A stretch of 64,000 nt of DNA from Perkinsus olseni (lineage: Eukaryota; Perkinsozoa; Perkinsida), in the NCBI GenBank assembly GCA_013115125.1, contig JABANN010000002.1, positions 124,001-188,000 on the forward strand, read 5' to 3'. The notes under the pieces were generated by a model, which was not told the origin of the DNA, ran no database searches, and saw only the letters and a program-made list of their open reading frames with translations. This document shows positions 45,181 through 55,870 of the stretch, in pieces (positions within the stretch are counted from its first letter, which is position 1; every line of letters begins with the position of its first letter). A program made the translations under genes and the position numbers.

Positions 45181-46749
45181 ATGCCAAGGCGAACGGCGAA
45201 CAGGATAGCGTTTCTTCTCGAGCACGAGACCCCATCGGTCGTGTACGGCCGACTGACGAGTGCCCAGAAAGCTCTCGTCGACGCCATTAGCTCCTCCGAC
45301 GATGAAGAGGACCACTACGAAGGGGCCCAGCGTGAGCCACCTCCTAGAGGAGAACCCGTCACCCTTCTCCGTTTCAGCTGGTCGCGCCCGAGCTCGTCGC
45401 GGCTGGGTGAAAACACTTGACCGAGTCTGGGTCCGTATCCACGCGCTTGCTTGGGTCATCGCTTGTGTTGTGATGATTTACTATACCAACTTTTTCCGGA
45501 TTGTTTGGGAGCATCCTCGAGTGAGTTCCCGCCCTTCCCTGATAAAGAGCTTCCTGCCATGCATGCTACTTCAGGCCAATCGCGGTTGCCTGCTGATCGC
45601 GTTCGGGCTGCTAGGCTGTAACATGCTGTTGCTGTTCTATCTAGGGGTCTACTTGGAAAGCATCAAGAAGATCAACATGCCATGGGATGAGTGAGCCCTC
45701 ATCAGCTATTCCCTTCCTCCTCTCGATAGAAGCCTTCCTCATACAGCGTGCTGTACATGGTAAATTCGCCACGTCTTTCAGCACAAAGGGCTCCGCCGGC
45801 TGTCATCACGCCAATAATACTCAATAGTGGTCTTCAAAATTCCTCCAGTCACCAGCTGCTGCGGTCTTCTTACTAAGAAGACGTTTTAAGACGTTCTTAG
45901 TGCTGAGCCTTCTCCTTGGGTCCACAGCTTCTGCACAGGGGCTCTTACTATCCGTCCTCCTCTCACTCAAGATCTCCGTCTAGCTCTGTGTCACCGCCTA
46001 GCTGGCCTCGAGGTACATGCCGGCGTTGATTCCAGTAATGGCCGCTACCGGTCTGCTCACCTTCGCTATGTTCCTAGTGGCCCTGCTGCCCGTCTTCGGC
46101 TGGTGGACCATCCTCATACAGTTCACATTCTTCATGGCATTCGTCAGTGTTGGCAACCTCCCGCCAGGTGATCCAGGGGTGCGCCGGATGGATTCAGTTG
46201 CACGCCCTGCATCAGCAGTGCGGATCGGGCATCAGAACGCCTACGAGCGTGCCCGCTTAGAGTTAAAATCAGAAAATTTACAGTAAACTCTGTAGGGTTA
46301 TTTTCCTGACTCTAAATCCGAGCGGACATCTCCGTCGCTGTACTACCGAATAGAAATTTGCGCTGTTAATTTATTATTCGACTGGTCCATCCCACAGCGG
46401 AATTGTTACAACTAGAACCCGGCATACAGATATAAGCCTGTTCTTCATGAATACAATACTACTGTGAAGTCGTGTACTGTTAAACAGTAGGAACCAATAC
46501 TACTGGCGCTAGGGGACACGTGGACTGTCTGCCTCCACAATCATGACAGGAAATAGGTCATAGTAGCTAACTTGAGTCATTCCCTCAGCGTCTCGCATTC
46601 AGCCCCGCTGGGAATCGAACAACCGATGCCAAGATTCACCGCGTTTCCCCTCAGGTGGTGTTATCGGGAGTATCCTCACCTTCATCATCTTCATCGCTGC
46701 ATTCTTCACCTCCAACTACATCCCTCATGAAGGCTATGCACACTACTAG
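45181..46749 (+). CDS. TMEM128-like four-pass membrane protein
   Basis: Five exons, all in phase: 45181-45331, 45378-45520, 45575-45690, 46013-46167 and 46655-46749, giving 219 residues. The N-terminus is cytosol-like and acidic (SSSDDEEDHYEG). Four membrane segments follow: ALAWVIACVVMIYYTNFF, CLLIAFGLLGCNMLLLFYL with YLESIKKI, PALIPVMAATGLLTFAMFLV with LLPVFGWWTI, and IGSILTFIIFIAAFFTS. The order, the 'YYxxFF' in the first helix, the YLES loop, PALIP and the 'PVFGWW' turn match the TMEM128 family (ER-type membrane proteins of unknown function). The last intron (46168-46654) carries an antisense tRNA-like module close to its acceptor. The start at 45181 was chosen because the upstream extension has no ATG. 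Confidence 0.75.
46603..46636 (-). repeat. tRNA T-arm-like module near 3' end of intron
   Basis: The minus strand reads CGGTTGTTCGATTCCCAGCG; it is in the last intron of the TMEM128-like gene, antisense. T-stem pairing is poor, so this is the weakest of the set. Confidence 0.5.
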
Positions 46750-46936
46750 CAAACAGTGCTGTCTATGGTTCATGTCAAGTTGAGTTGCTCTCAGTCAATG
46801 CTTATACCGCACCAGTAGTTGTTATGCGAGAACAACCGCCACCACCGGCGGAGCGAAGCACGGATTCAGCGGAAGCTCCATCGTAAGGACGAACTAAGCA
46901 TCTCTTTCTCGGTCTCGCGACTCGCGACTTGGGAAT

Positions 46937-49755
46937 TTGCGAGCCCCCGAAGGAAGATCTTGTGCTGTGGCTAGATCGAACACAGAGATCTGCCAAGACC
47001 GTGGCGTCATCGAGGTTCCCTCCTCGACCTTCGATGAGCTCCTGTCGAAGTTCCGGACCCTCGATCACGACTCCCAGATCAAGGTGAGGCGAGCCAGGGC
47101 ACTCGAGGGTCGAGACCGGAACCTACTGGGGCCCTATCAGGGGCATTCCCTTTGTGGGGTAGTTTTAATGGAATCCCAGTGAGCTGCGTGACTGCGCTTA
47201 GCATAGACCGACAGGTCTATCGTACTGGCAATATAATTTAGCTGAACTATTCCACAACACAACACACTAAGACGAATATATAACAGTTCTGTCTCGAACT
47301 GGCAGAGTCCACGCGGCTGCGGATTCGTCAGCGTTTAGTTACAACGGATGAGAGAGGCGATGCAGAGCAGGCGGCAGAATGCATCCCGAGAGGTGACCAG
47401 GCTCTTCTACTAGTCTTCTTTTGGCAACTGGCGGCAGGTCGCAGCGCTCGTGGCGTCGATGGTGTCACACAACGATAACGTTTCCCAAATGAGGTAAGCC
47501 GCTTGTTTGCCGCCCAGAGATCGACACCCATTTTGCCATGACTTGCCGCATGCTCGAAATGATAGCGGTCTGCAGGGTACCAGCTCTGCTGAGTAGTATT
47601 GTCTGGCGAAATAAGATTCCTTTGCGCATGTGCGAATTGGCCCCAGGGCGAGTCCTGAGCCCCATTGCCGGTGAACTCAACACCCTCACCCACGCGTTCT
47701 CTACATTAATCCCAACCGCTGTTCCGGTCCTTGAAAGGTTCACATGTGGACTGGAAACTATAGTGGAAGAGCACCGCAAGAAGATGGAAGATGTCGAGCG
47801 CAAGGTAAGCAGCTGATAGCGGGTTCTTAACCGATTGCCTTTCCGTCACGAAGTGGCGCCGCTCGTCGAGTCCATAGTATTGGCATTCGCAAATCGGTGA
47901 GCTTCACGAGTGCAACGATGGGACTCAGGCCATAGGCGAGAATATATAAAAGGGATTTTTCTCTCCTGCAGCGCCCTGAACACCAGGCCCAACTCTGATT
48001 TTCGGCGAAGTCACTTGATGTACAGATTCATTTTGAGTCGCGACGCGCCAGCCGCTTTGCGCGGTCTGCAGGGTATGTTTTGCTCAGTTGGAGGAGGAGA
48101 AGTTGCATCGTCTAGCAAGAGAGGAGGAGATCCACGCACTTAATACCAGGATAGCCGAATTAGGGTCGGAGAACGCCCAACTAATTCGAGACGACGGGCG
48201 GCGTGTATGTCCACATTCGGCAGCATGAACACGACCATGGTCGTTCTGCGGTTCTCAGGCTTCAAGCGGGTCCATAGACGCTGGCTCAGTGGTAGCCACC
48301 ACGATAGAAGAGATCAAACAGGACCGACAAATTATGGAAAGCCAAATAGCGAGAATCGCTCAGCGTGCTGATGCCCTGGAGGGCGAAAAGGAGCGGTGGC
48401 TTCTCGAAAGAGAACAACTGGAAAAGCGTGCCGATGAGCTCAGCGAAGAAAACGAGAAAACAGGGGAGACGCGGAACGAAAACGGCGTCTTGAGGCGGAC
48501 TTTGGCCGAGGCTGAGGAGAGGGCGGAGGATCTCCTATCGCGAGTTGCAGAACTGCAAGCAGAGAAGAGAGAGCTATTAAGAGAGAACGAGGACCTACGG
48601 CATCAGCTCGACCGGCTGGTATCGGGACTCACTTCCATAGTCGGATTCAAAGAGGGAGTATCTTGTGCGCGCTGCGAAGAATCTATGATGCGCTTGGAGG
48701 ACTTGCTCTCTGTGGCTCATCAGCGAGGGTTGGAGGCGCTGTCTTTGAACCAGTCTCCGCCACCAATGGGAATTCTGGAATGCCCTGGCGCGAGCCTGGG
48801 CTCGGGTCCATCCTCAAGCCAGCAGAATGAAAGCGAAATCGATGCAGTTGTCGCCGAGCGGAACGCACTGGCTGAGCTTTCGTCTCGTCTCGAAGACCAA
48901 CTTAGTGCGGCTTCGCATGGCGACTCCGTACCATGCAGTGGTCCTAGAAACCACGAGGAGGATACCTCCGGAAGGGACGCCAAGGTGTCTTGTCTAGAGG
49001 AGAGAATGTTGACGCTAGAGAGGGAAAACGAAGAGCTAAGGGCAGCCTGTCACTCACAGGAGAGCACTGTGGAGAGATTAAAACTAGACCTGGTGGATGC
49101 GCGGGACCTCAGCGCGAGCCTGAACAACCAGCTCCTCTGCTTCGGAAGGTCGTCATCATCAACCGTCGGAAGTGGAACGCCGTTGTCGCAGGTGACCAAA
49201 AAAACCTTTTGAGCATGATATCAAATCATCTTAGGGAGAGTCGTCACCATGTCGAATGCCGCAGCCACGCTCGCATACTTTCATCGAGAATGATGTACAG
49301 AACGAAGCCACTCCGCTGACACCCCATCGTCAACGCAGACGGAGAAGTACGCCTTCTGAGCGCTACGTATTCACCGCTCTGCTCAGGTTCGTCCGGCGGG
49401 ATATACGGCCTGTTGGCGCGGGCGACAGGGAACACTCCCAGTAGGGACTCCGCGTCCAAGCAGATTCAGGACCTCCAGCGGATTGCGCAGGAGCTAACCA
49501 TGCATGTGAGCCTTCTAACAATGAAGTCTAAAGACTTTATTGGGTGAAGCAATAATGATAGGTTGTTATTATGATTACCACAGCATACTGCCATTTTCTT
49601 ATTTGACAATTTACTACGATCAGGTGGAAGAGAAGGAAGAGACCATTTTTCACCTGCGGAGACTGTTGTCCGAGCACAAGGATTTCCTCGTGTCTGAGAC
49701 ATCTCCCAACCATGCAGCCATGCAGCCTCCGAGTGATTGTCCCGATACTATATAG
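46937..49755 (+). CDS. Coiled-coil protein, function unknown
   Basis: Multi-exon. Early exons hold VPSSTFDELLSKFRTLDHDS (to donor at about 47083), FSTLIPTAVPVLERFTCGLE followed by TIVEEHRKKMEDVERK (to about 47804), and EEEKLHRLAREEEIHALNTR (48090-48205). The long exon 48265-49190 is an almost continuous heptad coiled coil (IAQRADALEGEKERWLLERE, LQAEKRELLRENEDLRHQLD) with a Cys pair CARCEE in a break, a second coil (EERMLTLERENEELRAACHS), then a basic RQRRRRSTPSER piece, IQDLQRIAQELTM (about 49465-49505) and a final exon VEEKEETIFHLRRLLSEHKD to stop at 49755. Such proteins are usually scaffolds (cytoskeletal, centrosomal or Golgi), but nothing here identifies which. The first exon and start codon were not identified with confidence. 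Confidence 0.6.
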
Positions 49756-50694
49756 TATCGCCATTATTTCCCTCTGGCATTCTTACAAATTGCGTTCAGT
49801 GGAATTTCTTTCATCGCAATCTGTGTGCATCAGTTCTGAGTCAAACGCCGTCGCCGGTTCACTTATACTCGATTACTACAAACCCAACGATGAGCTGTGT
49901 TGCGTAACCGCGAATGTCGACACAACATGGGGGCTCGATCTGTCATCAAACATTCCTCGTTAGCTCCGCATACAGCCGACCAATAGGGTTATCATCCCCC
50001 CCCATCGCACAGGGATTGTCAGAAATAATGTAGTGTACCAAATCAGTCGTTACCATAAACGCGTTAAAGCGCTGTAAGTGCTAGACTAGCCCATAGTAAG
50101 CAACGGCTGATTGAGTTCTGTGACTTGCTGCGAGGATCGCTGGGTTGGCAGCGTTCACCGTGTTGCTAGCTCGGAGCACTTCATTGATCGGCGAGAAGCG
50201 GCCATTGAGAATGACGTGACGTCTTACGTATTGACGTTATCACTGTAGTTATAACTCAAGAACCACTATGAAGGACTCGTGTTGAGTTACCTGATCTAAC
50301 GCTTCCGCCGCTCATCTCCCCTAGAAGCATTTTTTGAATGCATTTAGCTCCTTTCGCTAGTAACTACAACGAAGGGATGAACCGTATCGTATATGAGCAC
50401 ATCAGTGTCCAGTGTGAGTTGTCAATTTACGTTGCATGTCCGACTACAGTACAGATTTTCATTCCTCTCTATGCCCCTCGGAAGTGGAAAAATCACACCT
50501 TGTCAATAATGACTCTTCTTCCCTTCTCGGTGAGCCACTACTTCTGCAGAGTTTACAGTGCAACCCCCCACTGACTGCAACGCAACACAATTCGCTCCAA
50601 TACCGCTGATAACATCTAACGTTCGGAATGATACGATGGAGGTGGTACAGTGACCAATGAAGAATGATAAAGTGGTGTTTCGTGTACAACTACT
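49756..50694. other. Spacer between convergent genes
   Basis: The coiled-coil gene and the HAD gene converge here; no exon, promoter or repeat was recognised. Confidence 0.4.
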
Positions 50695-52482
50695 CTAATG
50701 CCGAGCCATGCTAATGCCGGCAGGGCCTCGAAGACCCCGGCCTGGCAGCAAACGGGAGGACGAATGACGATGCTCGTCCTCGGCGAACTTCACAGAATTA
50801 AATATGAGAGTGAATGGGCAGAAATGAATTTTAAACGTATCGGTGCTTCCTTCAATAATCAATACCAGCATTAACAACAACAACAATCTTGAAGAGCCGC
50901 GAGGTGAACTCAGTCCTCGCAAGCGATGTCGCTCGAGAATGAGGCGAACTGAGATTCGCTGGGCTGAAAAATGACGAAAAGACTTCCACTCGAGGAAGCT
51001 TTTGAGATTTCCTACCGCCGTGTCGATGCTCTCGATGTGCCTCGAACGCTTGCCCGTGTATGGGTTAACCGAGACGGAGATAATCTCGTCGTCCGAGGAG
51101 GCCTCGGATTCATCAGCAGTAGGGTTGAAGCACTCGGGCAGAACGGTGGGGAGGAGAGTGACGTTATCGATCACGTAATCGACGCCCGGGAACGGACCTA
51201 GGACACGAGAAATGAGTGACCAGCTGAGCGTGTGTGTGAGTTCAACTAAGTCGTTCTGCCGACGCTGTTTGCGGATTCTGCCGGAAGTTTTCGGATGTGT
51301 CCTACTCTCTACTCTGAACGATTACCGGTTCGATAAATCCGGAGAAAAAATCTAAGTCTGAGTGGTTCGGCGTTGAACTCGAAACCCACCACATCAAGAA
51401 AGCAAAATTGACGTCGGAACCTACCTTGCAATGCGCCATCGGGGTTGACCAGAACTGTGCGCCATCCAACTTGCTTAGCCGCCTCGAGGTTCGCTGGCGA
51501 GTCGTCTACCAAAATGCAAGCGGATGGATCGCTAACCCCGGCGATGTTCATGGCGATGCCTGAAAAACTGGTCCGAAAAACAGCTGAGGCAAACGCTCGA
51601 CTTACGGTAGCACGGAGACTTCCTTTTCGTCTCGAAGTTGCACATCGCCGTGTCGATAACGTTGGGGAGGAGGTCTCGAATGCCCAGAAAAGTTAGGCAA
51701 CGCAAACAGTGCTGCATCGGCCCGACGGTTAATACCCACGTGGGGACACCTGAATGACAACACAGTGAGCGACGCCGAGAGAGCGTTTTGGCGAGGTATT
51801 GCTTGGGAAGGCCGTTATTATTGAATTTATGTTGAAATATGACACGATTTGGGAGATGTGCGGTATGAAATAATGATGATACCACTGGATGGTGATCATT
51901 CTATCAAATATACAATTGCTCAAAGCCGAGGGAATGCCTTTCTGCAAGACTACTATGCTAGGCGTTATTATTCTGGACTGATAATTGAAAAACGAGACGA
52001 ATTGGCGGATATGTGGCATACAACAAGATGAAAGATGAAAACTCCTGCATCACTGAATACAAGCGCGGGCGCTGCCTACCTAGACGGCTGACCATTTGTC
52101 TGACCGCCGAGTCGGGAGGAACGAGGTCTCGGAGCTCGTTGAGGGCATGGGTTTCGTCGAAGTATCGAGCAATCTGACGCCAAAAAAAGTGAGCGGAGCG
52201 AAGCTCCTGTTCGGTTCACTTCTGCATCGTCATCCTTCGCGATGTAGCCCTCCTCAATGAGACCCTTGACGCAGGTGCCGTACTTGGAGTAGAGAGAGTA
52301 ACCCGCTGATGAATCCAGACCAAAACTGAAGCATGGTAGCCGAAAGGTCCCGGGTTCGAGTCCCGGTAAGTGCATCCTACTTCTGGTGAATATATTTTCC
52401 TATGTTCTGCGTTAACAAACGACCCACTTCTCGCCTGTCCTTCCAGTAAAGGGTGTCGTCGCAATCCAGGAAAAGCACCGGC
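50695..52482 (-). CDS. HAD-superfamily pyrimidine 5'-nucleotidase (SDT1-like)
   Basis: A phosphomonoesterase likely acting on pyrimidine nucleotides (SDT1/PHM8-type; family inference). The first recognised exon (52482-52381) carries motif I, VLFLDCDDTLYW, with nucleophile and acid Asp. Across a 55-bp intron comes SLYSKYGTCVKGLIEEGYIA. A middle exon has PTWVLTVGPMQHCLRCLTFL followed by GIRDLLPNVIDTA, the position of motif II; its usual T-N is read here as T-V. Motif IV is ACILVDDSPANLEAAKQVGW, then VDYVIDNVTLLPTVLPECF. The tail past about residue 220 is acidic then basic and unlike the family, so the stop at 50695 may follow an unrecognised splice. The true start lies upstream of 52482 in an exon I could not place. 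The first visible intron is almost entirely an antisense tRNA 3' half. Confidence 0.75.
52326..52380 (+). repeat. HAD-gene intron (55 bp), almost wholly antisense tRNA 3'-half
   Basis: The plus strand contains AGGTCCCGGGTTCGAGTCCC with a perfect five-pair T-stem, then an acceptor-like end. As an intron on the minus strand it runs GTAGGA to TTCAG and joins YIHQN to FGLDSS in frame. Confidence 0.85.
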
Positions 52483-53389
52483 CTGGCAACAATAACAAAT
52501 TTCAACTCCCACAGCGAACATGAGCATAGCACGACGGACGCGATATCATAAAAATATGGCGGAAAAATGTGAGAGTGCCCAATGGACTGCCGCTGCCTCT
52601 TCTCAATTTCTCTAACGCCCCCAGGATTGAATTTAACGTGTTTAAGCCGATCCGGGAAGCGCTCCCCCTGAAACTCAGAAGACGCAGCTTATTGAACACC
52701 CAAGACGGTCAAACATGCAAGCACATATTCATGTGCTCAACGATCGACGTACTCGAGGCAGTCGGGTTGTTTACCCTGTTCAGGCGGCAAACTCGCTGTA
52801 ATTTCGAGGAGAAGCAATGACAGCTGAATACCCAATCCGCCCCTACCCTCCGGTGGTGTCCTCCGATAGACGACGACTCTTGCGAGATGGGGATGTCGAG
52901 AGGGAAGTTGTCATGCACAAGCAGTAAATACAGAATTCTGACGGAAACCAGAAAAAAAAACGATCAGCTGCCACCTAACCCCCACGAAGACTACCGTAAC
53001 CTAAATTCAAATGCGCTCTTTCAAGGATTACTCAGGGAGCCCTTCCAGTTGAACCAGCGAGTTATGTCAACTTCGAGGGAGAATGGCATGAATCGGTCTC
53101 CCGGCAACACTTAGCCCCCCAATTCTGTCAAGACTACAGCATCTTGCACTCTTGCTATTCCTCAACGATCCTGCAATGAAGCCTCAACATCTGTACATTG
53201 ATAACAACAAAACAGAAGGAAGTTGATCAGGGCAAATCTCTTCGAGATGAGCCCTCAGAGGGCGTGCCGATGATGATGATGATGATGATGATGCTGATGC
53301 TGGTCGGCGACTAGTAATCGTCATCATCGCCCTCCGCGACATGTCGTCATTTTTGCTGCATGAAAGATACAAGTGTACTCAATTATTGC
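52483..53389. other. Spacer; 5' part of HAD gene probably here
   Basis: The HAD gene's first exon and promoter must lie here, but none of the minus-strand frames (for example 52502-52699) shows a clear join. A (GAT)n-like microsatellite is at 53271-53300. Confidence 0.35.
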
Positions 53390-55870
53390 TTAACATCGAC
53401 TGAAATATGAACGTGCATGAACGTGGTAGCCTTTACATGTAAATGCGCTGACGTGCCTGCGAAAAAACTGCGTTGAGAAATAGCAAGATTGCAAGATTCT
53501 CACTTGAATGGGGTGTCGACAGGTAGGACAGTACTTCAGACGCGAGGAGCAATCCGCGCAGAGGACATGGCCTGGAGGAACCAGAACTCGGGTCGTCGGT
53601 GGTCGCGGGTTCGATCCCCGGTGCCGCCATTTCCTTACCACAGGGAGACAGCGACGTATTCCACATGTTCTCGAAGCAAACGATACATAATGGATCGTTC
53701 AACCCTGAGAATGAAAAAATTAACAAAAGAACTTCGCTCCGCTAGAAATCTCACCTTGACGAAGGCCAAGGCCGCTGCTACTGGTGTCAGCATCATTACT
53801 ACGCTGCTGCTGCAACTGGCGCATGGCCAGCGCCAAATGAACCTACGATTCGAGGAAGGTGTGGTATGAGAATATATCGCGAATGCTTCATAACCACGAT
53901 TAAGCTCCTCTCGACACTATCACAAACCGAGTGTCCTCCTGTCGAAAGCAGAGGTTCGTTCAATCCCTCATAAAAACAGGTTGTGGTCACGAAAGTAGCA
54001 TAAAATTTCACACATAAGACGACGAATTTCCCGAAAGCCTCACAACCAACTGCATCGCAGCAAAAGAATAGCCGTAGCCTAGCTGACCTTCCTCGTAGCC
54101 TTGACAATAGTCGAGCACACTCCCTCGAGGTCCTCCGAGGTCAGACCCTGCATATCATATTCACCCATCAGGAGGCTCTTCGATCGCCTTGCCGCAAGCA
54201 ACGACTGAGGGGAGACATGGACGACCAACTTTAGCGACAAAATCGTCACACTATGACAATCTCTTCCAGTCTTACGAGAATTTCAGGAGACCTAAGTCAA
54301 GAGTAATCGCGAGAGTTCTCGCCCTATGACGATTTCTGAGTTTCCAACTACGCCGGCGACCCCTGCTAGCTCAATCATTCCAGTGTCGTGAACCTCTCGG
54401 GACGAACAATCTTTTTTATGCACGCCCGCGGACATCAACAAGATGCGTATCTTTTACCTCGGAGATCGACAAGTACTCCTCCTTCTGAGCATCATAATCC
54501 TTAACATAACGGTTACAGTCGGCCTGGTAGCATAAATTTCAGCGATGACCTCCACGGCGTCCACCAAAATGAAGCAAAGATACTCATGGTTACCCTCAGT
54601 TGCTCCAGTCGAGCCCAAGATTCCTTCAGGCACTCGCTGGACACCACCGCCTTCTCGCGAATCTCTGAACCATTTTGAATTTGCACGCACGCGCAAGAAG
54701 ATACGCTCGCCACCTACTGGTGATCTCCTCGATGACAGCGTCACACGTCTCGACCGTCTTGTCCGCCAAGTCCACCGCGTTGTATCTACCTCGCCAGGGC
54801 GTCACCCATCAACCGCCACCACGGCCGCGCTTCCACGCACGCGACGAGCGTTGTATTTTTCATTGGGAAAAGATCGCAAGTCGATGAGCACCGAAGCGGC
54901 GATGGAAAAGGAGACAGACAGGTGTAAGTTCCGATCGGGCGAGCGAAAAAGAACAGGGCGTAGCGAGATATTTCGTGGCGCGTGACGCTGTCTCCTGCAA
55001 TCTTACACTTTCGCCGCGCTCTCTTCCTCCGTCGCAGACCCATCAATGCTCCCATCATCTATCAAGAGGACATTCGGCATGTAGGAAATTCTCGCGCGCC
55101 ACGAAATTCAGAAAACGCTCACCCGACTGCGACACCATCCTGTCCACTTTCTGCATATCTTTGTCAACGGTCTGCGACGATCCGACCTGTCCTGAGCCTT
55201 CCAAGGCAGCCTGATAGCGAGTGAACGATCAACGGGAGGATTGCTGTAACGGTCGGAGGGTGAAGTACAATTTTCTTCTTCCCGCAGAAGACGATCTGTC
55301 AGTATGGAATCCACGGTCGAAGCGCGCGCTCCGCTAATGGGTGATGATTCGAATCATCATCAGGCGTAAAAATGTACGCCTTAGGCGTACTTAAATTCCA
55401 AGAAAATTTCCCCCTTATGGCGTATGACTCGAGGAGAGAAAGTGAAATTCTGACTGTGTAATCGGTGAATGATTCAGCCATTACACAGTCAAAACTTCCC
55501 TTAATTCACCGTGAATTACGCGTATAAAACCTGACTAACTATGCTCCGGAGCGTTAACTTCTGGAAGCCTGGATTGATCCCGGGATGATCGACGAAGAGG
55601 ACGGGTCCGAACTTCAATTTTGTAGTACAAAACGCTGGCAGAAAAATGGGTGAATTTCTCCGCCCCCACGATTTTACCTGTCTAACAGTCGCCTTCGACA
55701 AAGCAGTCGCTAGCCTATCCGCGATCGCCTCAACCTCTTCCGGCGGTACTCCCTCTAGCTCCTCTCCTCGGTATCTTAATCATAAATACATCCTCCGATC
55801 TCATACCACTCCATCCCCACCTCTTCAACTCCTGCTGCAGACGACTCAACTCGCTCTTACCGTGTAGTGT
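53390..55870 (-). CDS. Coiled-coil RING-finger protein, probable E3 ubiquitin ligase
   Basis: Multi-exon model. Upstream pieces: VPPEEVEAIADRLATAL (about 55765-55690), an exon with GSGQVGSSQTVDKDMQKVDR (about 55210-55090), RYNAVDLADKTVETCDAVIE (about 54795-54725), helical EIREKAVVSSECLKESWARL (about 54660-54600) and YVKDYDAQKEEYLSISE (about 54530-54460). The C-terminal exons give a RING-HC finger: DPLCIVCFENMWNTSLSPCG joined across a 67-bp intron to HVLCADCSSRLKYCPTCRHP, i.e. C-x2-C, C-x-H-x-C-x2-C, C-x2-C with spacings typical of a RING. The intron falls between the Gly and the His of CGH. The 5' end is not resolved and the last codons after HPIQ are uncertain because a GTGAGA donor follows. 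Confidence 0.65.
53572..53638 (+). repeat. RING-gene intron (67 bp) with antisense tRNA 3'-half
   Basis: The plus strand contains GGTCGCGGGTTCGATCCCCG and ends GCCGCCA like an acceptor strand. As an intron on the minus strand it runs GTAAGG to CTCCAG inside the zinc-binding core of the RING domain. Confidence 0.85.
55374..55390. repeat. One-base-centred hairpin
   Basis: GTACGCCT, centre T, exact reverse complement. A looser 11-bp-arm hairpin (55451-55489) and another one-base-centred hairpin (55502-55518, 8-bp arms) follow within 130 bp. Confidence 0.9.

Noticed and set aside
22676-55106. Word GCGCGCCACGAAATT at about 22680 (minus), 31211 and 55090
   Set aside because: Fifteen-base identity among three sites could be chance in 64 kb; flanks do not match and two are in coding exons.
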